64,000 nucleotides of DNA from Fulvia fulva. Lineage: Eukaryota > Ascomycota > Dothideomycetes > Mycosphaerellales > Mycosphaerellaceae. Each line of letters starts with the position of its first letter. Position 1 is the stretch's first letter. Position numbers and translations under genes: made by a program. A model generated the notes under the pieces. The model was not told where the DNA came from and ran no database searches. It saw nothing but the letters and a program-made list of their open reading frames with translations. The stretch lies in contig NC_063017.1 of the NCBI RefSeq assembly GCF_020509005.1, positions 372,001-436,000 on the forward strand, given 5' to 3'. Shown piece after piece: positions 55,442-64,000 of the stretch.

Positions 55442-56990
55442 GGTGTGAGGTAAGCTGGTCGCGAAAGTGAGACGAAAAGCAAACAAAATGAGAAGTGAAA
55501 GGTGAGTGAGGTGCTTGCTCTTGCGTGGCGATCGCCCGAAGCCGGCATCGTGCCGCTGCGTGGTGTGGAGCAAAGAAGTACATTGTTCTTGGCCGAGATA
55601 GCCGTTGCAGCTTTCGTTTTGGGGGAGATAGGCGTTTGTTGGAATAGTACTTGACCTGCCTGGAGATGGTGTACGAATGTGAGGTATAGGCAATACGCCG
55701 CGAGTGGTATCGCCCTGTGGCCGTCAGACCATCACGGTCATCTACCTCCCGAATCGCGACGCCCGGCCTGGGGACGTCTATAACAGTATGCAGTTTCGAA
55801 ACCAGAACGGTACTGTCAGGAAACGAGCTGTCCAGACCTCAAGAACACTGGAGTTTTGTGGTGCAAGGTTGAAGGGATCGTTGCGAAAGCTGGGTGACAG
55901 ATTCTTGAAGACTCGTGGCGAGTTTCGTCGCTCAGTAGAATCTGCTATACAACCCGGTATGTCCATCCACGACACGCTCATGGCATATCGATGGCACCCA
56001 TCCGACGTTGACATGCGGAGATAAAGAGTGAGGATGTCTGGTCGAGGCGGGTAGAGACAGGTCATGCGACCTAGCTGCTGGTCCGACGCTGAGATGGCAA
56101 CCGGGAGTTGTTACGATGCCACTTAGATGGTGCTGTAGTTGTGCATGATCCTCGGGCGCCATTCGGTGATGGCCTTCGTCGCATCTTGACAAATGTCCTC
56201 CACATATGGCATGATATACATGGTCCGCCCAGTCGCGGTCATGAAGCCGGTATCCTGTTGCTATGTCACTAGGACTGTCCGGCAGTGACATAGGCTCATC
56301 CAGAACCGTTATCCAGGCGTTGGCGGAACCGCGACAGAGCCATCGGGAGAGTGACCCTGAAGTGTGCAGTGTTTCTCATCTCGCTTGTTGTCATGGCGAG
56401 ACGGAAGGTGTTTGATGGAGAAAGGCAAACGTGGACGCTTCACGCTAGGAACATTTGCAGAGACCCTGCATATGGGGGTGGAGTGGAGTGTCGCGTGCGA
56501 GGTGGAAGCTGTGGAGGGTCAGCTTGCGGCAGCTCGGCAGCTTAGCACGTCGTCGAGTACACGCCAGCGTTCAATGCTACGATCATGTGCATCTCGTTGT
56601 CCTCACGATCATGTCCGTAGAGTCAAGAGCAGTCTGTGACCGCCCGCTACGATTCACGATGAAGCTGAAACGGCTTGATCCGCGGTTGCTGTGGCAATGG
56701 CCACGACCAAGATCGCCAAAGCCTACTAGTCGTACCGCACCACAGGCACAGACACTTCCGCACGCACACGCACCAAGAGACGGCGGTCCGTGATGCGGTC
56801 TGCTACATCATATCGCATGTCGCACACATCTCTGCCCCTTTGCCCATCTTCATGACTTCGAAATCTCCTCGACAGTGTGTTGCGACTCCTATTGCTATCT
56901 GACCACAACAACACTGGCATTGAACAGCCCGTCGTACTGGCATTGAACAACCCGTCGTAGTACTACAGCTCGTTCACGAGCGCTGCCGAG
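55442..56990. other. Divergent promoter region between transporter and kinase genes
   Basis: 1549 bp with normal dinucleotide use. Several short open frames (for example 55704-56024 plus, 55932-56291 minus) lack recognisable domains or start contexts and overlap each other on both strands. I see no supported gene. A CATTGAACA(A/G)CCCGTCGTA direct repeat occurs at about 56918-56937 and 56940-56959, just upstream of the kinase start. Confidence 0.6.
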
Positions 56991-59236
56991 ATGGCGGATG
57001 AGTATCAGATGCTCGAGGAGCTGGGCAGTAAGCTTTCACAAGGCGAGACATACACCGCCCTTCTTTCTAACACATCCTCCCAGGCGGCTCCTTTGGCACC
57101 GTATACCGCGCCCTGCACAAACCCACCGGCGACCACGTAGCCATCAAACACATCGACCTCGAAGGCAGCGATGACGACATCCGCGAGATACAGCAAGAGA
57201 TATCGCTGCTTGCTACCTGCAGCTCCGAATATGTCACCCGATATCGAGCGTCGTTTGTGAAGGGGGTCAAGCTCTGGATAGTGATGGAGTACTTGGGTGG
57301 AGGATCATGTCTCGACTTGTTGAAGCCGTTTCCGAAGGGCATGGAAGAGCGATACATTGCCATCATTATGAGGGAGCTGCTCAAAGGTCTGGACTATCTG
57401 CACAATACTGGCAAGATACACCGAGATATCAAGGCAGCCAACATCCTGCTGTCCGAGTCGGGCCAGGTCAAGATCGCCGACTTTGGTGTGGCCGCGCAGT
57501 TGACCAACATCAAGTCACAACGATTGACTTTCGTTGGCACACCATTCTGGATGGCACCCGAAGTGATCCAAGAAGCGGGCTACGATTTCCGCGCAGACAT
57601 CTGGAGTCTTGGTATCACTGCCATGGAGATGGCCTTGGGCGAGCCGCCGCGAAGCGATGTACACCCAATGAAGGTCCTGTTCTTGATTCCAAAGGAAAAG
57701 CCACCGAGGTTGGAGGGTAGCAGGTTCACCAAGGAGTTCAAAGAGTTTGTGGCATTGTGCTTGAACAAGGACCCAGAGAAGAGACCAAGCGCAAAGCATC
57801 TGCTGAAGCATGCCTTTATCAAGCGAGCCGGGAAGACGGAGGTCTTGCAAGAGCTAGTGTTGAAGGCGAAGTACTACGAACAGAATGGCGTGGACTACGA
57901 GAAGGACACACGATACTACGAGGAGACTCTGAAGTCCATGAACCACGCACCGGATGAGGATGAGTGGGTCTTCGACACAATCAAGCCTTCATCGACGGTA
58001 CGCGGCTACGGAAACTTGGCCAAGGGCGGCACCATCAAGAGACGGAAGCTCGACAGGATACCCTCCGGCGACGGATCTGATGTGGAAAACGCCACGGCCG
58101 CAATGGAGCATATGAATCTGGACGCTGCGCCTTTGTCGTCAGGCTCGGTAATGCTGACGCCAACAAGAGAAGCATCAACGATCCGAACACCGAAGGTGAG
58201 AGGCCCGAGTACACAGCGTGTGGTTAGTGGCCAGCGCAAAGTGTCTGGTGCTACGCCTACAGCACGCAGGGCGGTGAGCAGGAATGTCTCTGGAGCAACA
58301 CCAACTGCTCGACGAGTGGTCAGCCGCAATGTATCTGGCGCAACGCCGACTGCACGCAAAGTCAGTGCGGCACCACCGGTACCGCCGCTTCCCAAGCAGC
58401 CTCTTGGTCTCGACATGTCCTTTGGCAATGGCACTTCAACAGTACGTCAGTTCAAGCGAGTCAGCTCCGGGAACAGGCCATCGACACCGGCAGATCAGAC
58501 CGGAACATCGCCGCAAGATAGTGTCTTCGACAGCGATGCCGAGAACAAGCCACCCAAGCCGGAGAATAGCTCGCAACCAGTACCTCTGGCGACAAAAGAG
58601 GCAGTGCTAGGGAGACGCGCCTTTGCAAAATGCCTCGACCCAGCTTTCCAGGAGTCATATGCAGCGGTCGCTGATCGGGCAAAACGTGAAGCACTGAGCA
58701 ACGTCGCAGAAGCATGGTCACGCCTCGACGAACTCGATCCAGATGGCGAACTACTGTTGCTTAAGAGCATCATGGACCGCATCCAATCCGACCCAAAGCT
58801 CGCCAGCGCCCTCCTTCCGCAACGAGTCGCCAACGCCCAACTCGCCTCCCTCCGCCTCTCACCCAACAAGAAGAGCGCTCTAGTCTCCGAATCGGAACTC
58901 TCCCCTCGTGACCTCACACCCCAGTCCTCCCCAACGAAAGCTCTGCACCCCCGATCCTCTTTATCGAGCATGTCTCGCTCAGCAAGCAAACGTGAGCCTA
59001 CCAGTCCCACCAAGCTCGTCCTCAACCCGCAGAACCCTCACCTCAGGAAGATGAGGTCTAGTCAGGCGTTGAGTGATGCGAGAGAGAAGGCTGCCATGGA
59101 GGAGAGGACTAGGATGGAGGAGAAGATGCTGGGTGTGAAGCAGCCGGAGCCTGGGATGGAGCATGTGGGGATGTTGGCGGATGTGCTTTATGGGCGGTGG
59201 ACTGAGGGGTTGAAGGCGAGGTGGCCTGTGGCATAG
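56991..59236 (+). CDS. Ste20-like germinal-centre kinase (GCK-III/Sid1-SepL type), two exons
   Basis: Exons 56991-57027 and 57084-59236 (729 aa). The 56-nt intron (donor GTAAGC, branch CTAAC, acceptor CAG) lies inside the glycine loop; the joined exons give GSGSFGTVY at 12-20. The kinase domain is about residues 5-258: catalytic Lys34 (VAIK), HRDIKAANILL from 125, DFG at 145-147, activation loop TFVGTPFWMAPE at 161-172. The GTPFWMAPE and AAQL sequences are typical of MST/GCK kinases. The region beyond about 260 is Ser/Pro/Arg-rich and probably disordered, with three imperfect 16-residue repeats containing VSGATPTAR near 390-445. The conserved-looking C-terminal end (EKMLGVKQPEPGMEHVGMLADVLYGRW) could bind a MOB- or MO25-like partner. 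By family it should act in septation/morphogenesis signalling (SIN/MOR pathway). Which fungal paralogue it is needs a tree. Confidence 0.92.
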
Positions 59237-59598
59237 TGGTCCTGGTCTGATGTAAGATGATGACGAACGAGGTAAGAGGGCGTTTTTGTGTGGATTCTTA
59301 GATGAGATGTTGGCACGTTCGATTCTTGTACTGTACCAAAGTGTGTAGATTCTTGCAGGAGGCTGAGCTGAGCTGAGCTGAGCTGAGCTGGAAAGGCTAG
59401 TTCTTGTTGGTTGTGAGGGTAAGAGAGATGGTGGGTGTGTGGCATTAGCATTGTGGCGAGTTGGAGATAGAAAAAGAGCCTTGTAAAAAGATGAGAAAGT
59501 AAGAGAGAGCAATTCGAATGGATCCCTTTCATTAATCACCACTCCATCTCATCCCCATCCCAACGCCACACTCCCACCTCACATCCCACCCCACCCCA
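59237..59598. other. Convergent 3' region with GAGCT microsatellite
   Basis: 362 bp between the kinase stop and the hydrolase-fold gene stop. It contains a (GAGCT) pentanucleotide array at about 59366-59391. Candidate polyadenylation-like A-rich motifs lie near 59464-59500. Open frames on the minus strand here are low-complexity and unsupported. Confidence 0.65.
59366..59391. repeat. (GAGCT)n microsatellite
   Basis: Five tandem GAGCT units downstream of the kinase stop codon, probably in its 3' UTR. Of use as a polymorphic marker at most. Confidence 0.9.
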
Positions 59599-60608
59599 TC
59601 ACTTCACCTCAACAGCCCCCTCCGGCACTCCCTTCCCACTCCTCAACCTCCTCGAGAAAAACTCCATAATCGGCATCATCTCATCGCGATTCGCCGGCAT
59701 CGCATCGCCAGGTTTGCGATATCGCTTCACCTCCACGTGCTCGAAGACGCGCTTGAGTTTGTCTTCGGTCGTGCTCGTTACGGCGCTTTGGTCTGAGCCG
59801 CCGCAGACTAGGATGGGGGTTTTGCTTTTGGGGTCCGGGGAGGCGGGGGAGGTGGTGGGGAGGCCGGAGCCGATGCTGATTATGCCGCTGAGAGGTGTGG
59901 TGTGGAAGGTTGCTGGGAGGGGGGGTTAGAGGGGGTGGATGTGGAGGTGGGGGGGTTGTGGATGGGGATTTGGGGGAGGGGGGCGTACCGCCTAGTTCTA
60001 GCGCTGCCATGCCGCCCTGTCCAAACCCAAACATCAAAATCTCCCTTGTGGCATACCCACACTTGCCAACCAACACATCCTCGACAACGTCCCTCAGCAA
60101 TTTCGTAGACTGCTTGAATCCCGCATCAGGATCAAGGCCGCCGGTCGTGGAGTCGAAGATGATGTCGTCGCCCCAGTGCTTGCCGCCTAAGTCTAGAAGT
60201 GCTGAGGGTCCTTGGACGGAAATTCCGACGGTCTCGGGAAGGGACATCTGTTTGGCTAGGGTTGTGAAGGAGTCGTGGGTGTCGCCTAGGCCGTGGAGGA
60301 GGAGGAGGATGTTGGTGGGTGGGTCTGTGCCTGGTGCTGGAGGAAGGAGTGGTTAGCTTGGGGACTTACTGGTGTTGGTGTGGTCTACGATGGGGTGTAC
60401 GGTATGGCGGGTGCGGTGGCATCGTCGGTTCGGTGGCTAGTTGGCTCGTAGTGGGTTGTGCTGAGAGTATATTGGCGTGATAATGCTAGGAGACGGGTGT
60501 CTGGTGACTTGCCATTGTGTCGTTGCGATCATAGATTCAGAACTTACGCGGCACGATGTTCAGCTTGATGCTGGACGGGAAGTCGTCAGTCCTTGGTAGT
60601 CGACCCAT
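59599..60608 (-). CDS. Alpha/beta-hydrolase-fold protein of the phospholipase/carboxylesterase family, catalytic Ser replaced
   Basis: Three exons, 60608-60548, 60336-59989 and 59912-59599, give 240 aa. Introns: 211 nt (donor GTAAGT, branch CTAAC, acceptor CAG) and 76 nt (donor GTACGC, branch CTAAC, acceptor CAG). Both restore one continuous frame ending in TGA at 59599-59601. The protein resembles fungal acyl-protein-thioesterase-like hydrolases: NILLLLHGLGDTHDSF at 29-44, a GGKHWGDD segment at 71-78, and the nucleophile elbow at 124-128. The elbow reads GFGQG instead of GFSQG, so the nucleophile position 126 is Gly. An Asp at 177 could match the acid. The region where thioesterases have the catalytic His (KPGDAMPANRDEM, 203-215) has none. 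It is probably catalytically dead or uses another mechanism. It is divergent from PET127. Confidence 0.85.
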
Positions 60609-60828
60609 GGTTCTGTTCGTATTGAAGGAGTCGTGGTCTGCCAGAGGATTGGACGTGTTGATGTTGTTGGTGGTTGTGCTTCGGACTCGGTGGAGATGAA
60701 TGCGAGCTTTCCGGCTGTTGGGCGATCTGGCGCCAGGGTTCCATTTCAGTGACGCGCTCAATCTCAAGAACTTCTTGGAGACAGTGGCAAGCCAGACTTT
60801 CGCATCGCATTGCACGCCCACCAACCCA
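60609..60828. promoter_or_regulatory. Bidirectional promoter between hydrolase-fold gene and PET127
   Basis: Only 220 bp separate the two start codons (60608 minus, 60829 plus), so the two genes must share or overlap their promoters. I see no convincing TATA box. Upstream ATGs on the plus strand (for example near 60695) start short frames only. Confidence 0.6.
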
Positions 60829-63800
60829 ATGCTGGGCAACATCTCCCACTCGCCAGTATGGAGGAACCAAGGCTACGTCTGCCTCGCATGTCGACGCCAG
60901 AAAGTCCGCGCCCATCGACAGCAGCGGCGATGGAACAGCGAAGTCCATCACACGACCACATCCGCCATTAGCGATTCCTGGTTCGACACCTTGAACGACA
61001 TCAGCGACAACTTTGGCAAACCGGCGCCCACGCCCAAGGCCGAACCTGAGACCAAAGTGTCAAAGAAGGCAGAGGCAAAGCAGCAAGATGACCCGTTCAC
61101 TGCGCTCAAGGGGTCGTTGTCAGAGAAGGTGGAATCTCCTCCAGGCACGCGGCCATCTACAGACTTCGCGAAGCTCCAACAGATGCTCAAGGAAGATAGT
61201 TTCAAGTTCACCAAACAGCAGAAATCAGCTCCACCTAAAACCCACCACGCAAAACGACAGCAGCGGAGGGCGTCCAGAGAAACAGCCCAAGATGGTGTCG
61301 AAGGTTTCGCAGCTGAAGAACCAAATAGCACAGCGGCTGCAACGGTCTCGATGAAGATGAACAGCCTAGTGCAGCAGTTGAAGGGCGTGCAGGAAGAGAA
61401 AGCTGCAGAGGACGATGGGCGACTGTCATGGACAAAAGACGCCCAGGATTTGGCGGTGAAAGAGCTACTCACGGGGAATGATGCAGCAGAACAAGCAGAC
61501 GACACAGAGCCAAGGCCACTTCCGGCTTTCAATGCTGCCGGTACTTCCTGCAGAATACGCTATAAACATCCCATCGCGGACAGGGTGGAGGTACCCCCTG
61601 GCAAGACTTCACAGGCGCGAAAAGATTCCAAGGTTGCAACAAGTAATGACGAATCTATCGAGGGCCCGGTCACGTATAAAGCAAAGACATCCCCAGCTGC
61701 GAGTGGCCTAGGAGGGCCGATCATGGAGGAAGAGTCACAGCCCCGAACCCTGGTAGCTCGGTGGAGGAAACAGCAGCAGCAGCATAGCCCGTTTGGTGTA
61801 CGAAAGGAAGGATCTGGCCAAGGTGCTCTGGGAGTCTCTTTCGACTCATTGCGCAGCGCCGACAAGGTGTCCGATCACACAAACGCCAGTTCGAAGAAGC
61901 ACTCGACGCCTTTCGGCGTGGACGTTGCTGCATCGCGTAGCCTGGGTGACCTAGCAGCTCGTAAGATTAAGGCTATGCTGGGAGCTAAGGACGAAGAGAC
62001 GAAGCCAAAGGTCAAGCTGAATGGAATGAACATGAACAGCCTGCTGACCTCTCTCAAGTCTAAAACCCAGGAGGTCGAGGAAGTGGTACCAAAAGCTGTT
62101 GAGGCGGTGTCACAGCCCGATTCCGAACCAGCAAATCAGCCGGAGCCTACTACATCCGAAGATGTGACTTCTGAGGAAGCTAAAGCACACGAGAGCTTGA
62201 CCAACCTGTACTCGAGGCCCCGGATTCAGTACTCGAGTCCCCCTGCTATTCCAAAGCGATCCTTGCCGGATTCTGCCAGTGCTGCCATGCTGGCTCGTGA
62301 CAGCCCAATGCCTGCCGGGCAGTCACTCGCTGATGCAATGAAAGGCAATGGCAGCGCGAAGCAAACATCCGGAAACGCTCCTCCCGAATCACCACCCGAG
62401 GATCCAGAACCATCTGAGGAGCCACAGGCGGCGACAGAGCAGAACACGCTGGACCCGTCTAGCATCGACGTCAAGCCTCTGGACATTCCACAACCTCCTG
62501 TACCATATCTCGAGTACGGTTTGGATCGTGTCTTGTTCAATCCTGGCGTTTATCAGCTGCAAGATCCAGCCTCCCGTGTCTACAACTTCGATCCATATCT
62601 TCAGAACATTATGCCAGTCACCGAGTTCGACTTCAATGCCTTGAAAGAGTACAAGACGTCTTCGCAAGATGATGCACTGTCGGCATTGGCTTTGAAGGAA
62701 GGCAAGAGATACATTGGGTCCACATCCAGTATGACCAGCTCATTGACGCATTTTCACCATTTGCTATCGAACTTTCGAACAGTAAACACATCTATGTACA
62801 GCCGAGAGTTTTCAGGCAATAGTCGAGAAGGCCTCAGAGCGACATTCACCGAGATCAACAGAGCACCGAGCTCGATCTTCTTGCGATGGAACAATGGAAC
62901 ATACGCTATCGATGCCGATAAAGAGTACGATAGCGGGAATGTTCTGATGCTTCTTGGCAAGTCTATGGAACTGCTCCTCACCCTACCCAAGGATGACTAC
63001 GAGCGATACCGCAAGAGCGATCCTCGTCAGGTACCCGAGGAACAGAGAACTGGGCCTGAAGCCTACCAGTACACCACCATGGGCGACTTTCTGATGCGTT
63101 CTCAGCTTGATGCTTACGACCCACGACTGCCTGGAAATGGTACCTTCGATCTGAAGACACGGGCGGTAGTGTCCGTTCGCCACTCGGCGGCGGACTACGA
63201 GCGCATGACTGGATATGAACTGTTCAACCTCCAAGGCAGATGGGGCTCATACGAGAAGGAGTACTACGACATGACTCGCTCCACCATGCTCAAGTACATG
63301 CTTCAGGCACGCATGGGACGCATGAACGGCATCTTCGTCGCCTATCACAACGTCAAGCGCATGTTCGGCTTCCAGTACATTCCCATGCACGAGATGGACC
63401 GCGCTCTCCATGGTCAAACAGACAGCTGTCTTGGTGATCAGGAGTTCAAGGCCAGCCTCAGTATCATGAACGAGATCTTCAATAAGGCAACTGCCAAGTT
63501 CCCTAACCAGTCCTTGCGCTTCCACTTCGAGACTCGACCTGAGCGTGGCGAAGTACCCACGTCGCTGCATGTCTTCGCCGAACCTATGGCAGAGAAAGAC
63601 ATCGATGCGATTCAGAGCTCCTCGAAGGCAAAGATGGCAGCCTATGAGCGCGACATTATGGGCAAGAAAGATGAGCCTCCCGTTGAGGAGAGTTCCTCAA
63701 ATGAGCCTCTGGACGCCGAGTCTGGCAACGCAATCGAAGCAAAATCGTCAAACAAACTCACAGCCGACGATGATGCAACCAGCGAGACCAACAACGACGA

Positions 63801-64000
63801 CGTCTCAGTCGAAACGCAAACCCCAACCGTCCACTCCACCGACGCTCCCGCAGACCGCGCCTTCCTCGACAGCATCGGCACCAGCAGCGAAGACCTGGCA
63901 CCCCTCTTCTACGCCACCGTCATCGTCCAATCCAAAGTCGACGGCGAATTCATCGAAGGCGACCGCCCCACCGACCTCAAGAAGACCCAAAAGTGGGAAA
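60829..64000 (+). CDS. PET127: Mitochondrial RNA-processing protein Pet127, partial at right edge
   Basis: A single open frame without stop or intron from ATG 60829 to the window end (at least 1057 codons). The N-terminus is Arg-rich and poor in acidic residues (VWRNQGYVCLACRRQ...RWNSEV), as expected of a mitochondrial presequence. Residues about 50-550 are low-complexity and charged, probably disordered. The Pet127 domain starts near 555 and includes VYNFDPYLQNIMPVTEFDF near 584, KRYIGSTSSMTSSL near 625, YAIDADKEYDSGN near 693, GDFLMRSQLDAYDPRLPG near 752 and FDLKTR at 773-778. Yeast Pet127 acts in 5' processing and turnover of mitochondrial RNAs. The family has been placed with PD-(D/E)XK-type nucleases, and D774/K776 in FDLKTR fit such a motif (inference). 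Beyond about 940 an acidic, low-complexity insert precedes the still-open end, so the protein is longer than yeast Pet127. Confidence 0.93.
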   Translation, partial: MLGNISHSPVWRNQGYVCLACRRQKVRAHRQQRRWNSEVHHTTTSAISDSWFDTLNDISDNFGKPAPTPKAEPETKVSKKAEAKQQDDPFTALKGSLSEKVESPPGTRPSTDFAKLQQMLKEDSFKFTKQQKSAPPKTHHAKRQQRRASRETAQDGVEGFAAEEPNSTAAATVSMKMNSLVQQLKGVQEEKAAEDDGRLSWTKDAQDLAVKELLTGNDAAEQADDTEPRPLPAFNAAGTSCRIRYKHPIADRVEVPPGKTSQARKDSKVATSNDESIEGPVTYKAKTSPAASGLGGPIMEEESQPRTLVARWRKQQQQHSPFGVRKEGSGQGALGVSFDSLRSADKVSDHTNASSKKHSTPFGVDVAASRSLGDLAARKIKAMLGAKDEETKPKVKLNGMNMNSLLTSLKSKTQEVEEVVPKAVEAVSQPDSEPANQPEPTTSEDVTSEEAKAHESLTNLYSRPRIQYSSPPAIPKRSLPDSASAAMLARDSPMPAGQSLADAMKGNGSAKQTSGNAPPESPPEDPEPSEEPQAATEQNTLDPSSIDVKPLDIPQPPVPYLEYGLDRVLFNPGVYQLQDPASRVYNFDPYLQNIMPVTEFDFNALKEYKTSSQDDALSALALKEGKRYIGSTSSMTSSLTHFHHLLSNFRTVNTSMYSREFSGNSREGLRATFTEINRAPSSIFLRWNNGTYAIDADKEYDSGNVLMLLGKSMELLLTLPKDDYERYRKSDPRQVPEEQRTGPEAYQYTTMGDFLMRSQLDAYDPRLPGNGTFDLKTRAVVSVRHSAADYERMTGYELFNLQGRWGSYEKEYYDMTRSTMLKYMLQARMGRMNGIFVAYHNVKRMFGFQYIPMHEMDRALHGQTDSCLGDQEFKASLSIMNEIFNKATAKFPNQSLRFHFETRPERGEVPTSLHVFAEPMAEKDIDAIQSSSKAKMAAYERDIMGKKDEPPVEESSSNEPLDAESGNAIEAKSSNKLTADDDATSETNNDDVSVETQTPTVHSTDAPADRAFLDSIGTSSEDLAPLFYATVIVQSKVDGEFIEGDRPTDLKKTQKWE

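Noticed and set aside
55704..56024. 106-codon plus-strand open frame between the transporter and kinase genes
   Set aside because: No recognisable domain, no intron or start evidence, and it overlaps competing frames on the other strand. Kept as intergenic.
60948..61532. 194-codon minus-strand open frame
   Set aside because: Lies wholly within the PET127 reading frame and is low-complexity Ser/Ala/Phe; a shadow.

Overview
The window looks like a nuclear segment of a filamentous ascomycete (Pezizomycotina, probably a dothideomycete). Two observations support this. The right-hand genes carry short introns with CTAAC/CTGAC branch sites and are ordinary fungal genes: an SRA-domain protein, an MFS carrier, a Ste20-type kinase, a hydrolase-fold protein and Pet127. 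The left-hand 51.7 kb is a retrotransposon graveyard in which CA and TG are strongly depleted and replaced by TA on both strands. That is the footprint of repeat-induced point mutation (RIP, a premeiotic fungal defence that mutates duplicated DNA). CpG is largely spared.

Layout, 1-51.7 kb, nested transposons. A RIP-mutated Copia 3' half (1-2197) is followed by an antisense Gypsy gag remnant. That remnant is split by a complete, unmutated Copia element (2459-8075; LTRs that read as identical; target duplication GTAAG) and by a Tad-like LINE (9015-14006; 14-bp target duplication). Next is a small Cys-rich/coiled-coil ORF relic, then an antisense chromodomain Gypsy pol (15.3-23.26 kb). This pol is split inside its RNase H region by a complete RIP-mutated Gypsy (16752-23041; target duplication GCGCG). 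A second Tad-like LINE family follows (about 23262-28453). Then comes an inverted pair: an antisense Gypsy pol fragment (about 28450-31738, carrying an internally deleted Fot1/Pogo DNA transposon) facing a nearly full-length sense Gypsy (31739-38943). That Gypsy sits inside the 5' LTR of another Gypsy (38944-51047). The latter is itself broken by an antisense copy of the first LINE (42119-46942; 14-bp target duplication) and by a solo Copia LTR (49147-49364). RIP load differs between elements: none in the complete Copia, moderate in the 9-14 kb LINE, heavier in its 42-47 kb copy, heavy in the Gypsies.

Layout, 51.7-64 kb, host genes. RIP signature stops abruptly near 51.72 kb, about 120 bp before the start codon of an SRA/YDG-domain gene (sense). 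Next come an MFS transporter (antisense), a GCK-type Ser/Thr kinase (sense), an alpha/beta-hydrolase-fold protein whose catalytic serine is replaced by glycine (antisense), and PET127 (sense, running off the right edge). The last two are divergent, with 220 bp between their start codons. No operon-like or cluster logic links the host genes.

The coherent story is genome defence and its edge: a RIP-inactivated nested island, one element that has escaped mutation, and a gene for a putative methyl-cytosine/hemimethyl-DNA reader (SRA) directly on the island border. I found no new multi-gene system. The points most worth checking are the escaped Copia beside its RIP-mutated sibling, the LINE target-site pattern, the island-border SRA gene with a probable GC-AG intron, and the apparently dead hydrolase.
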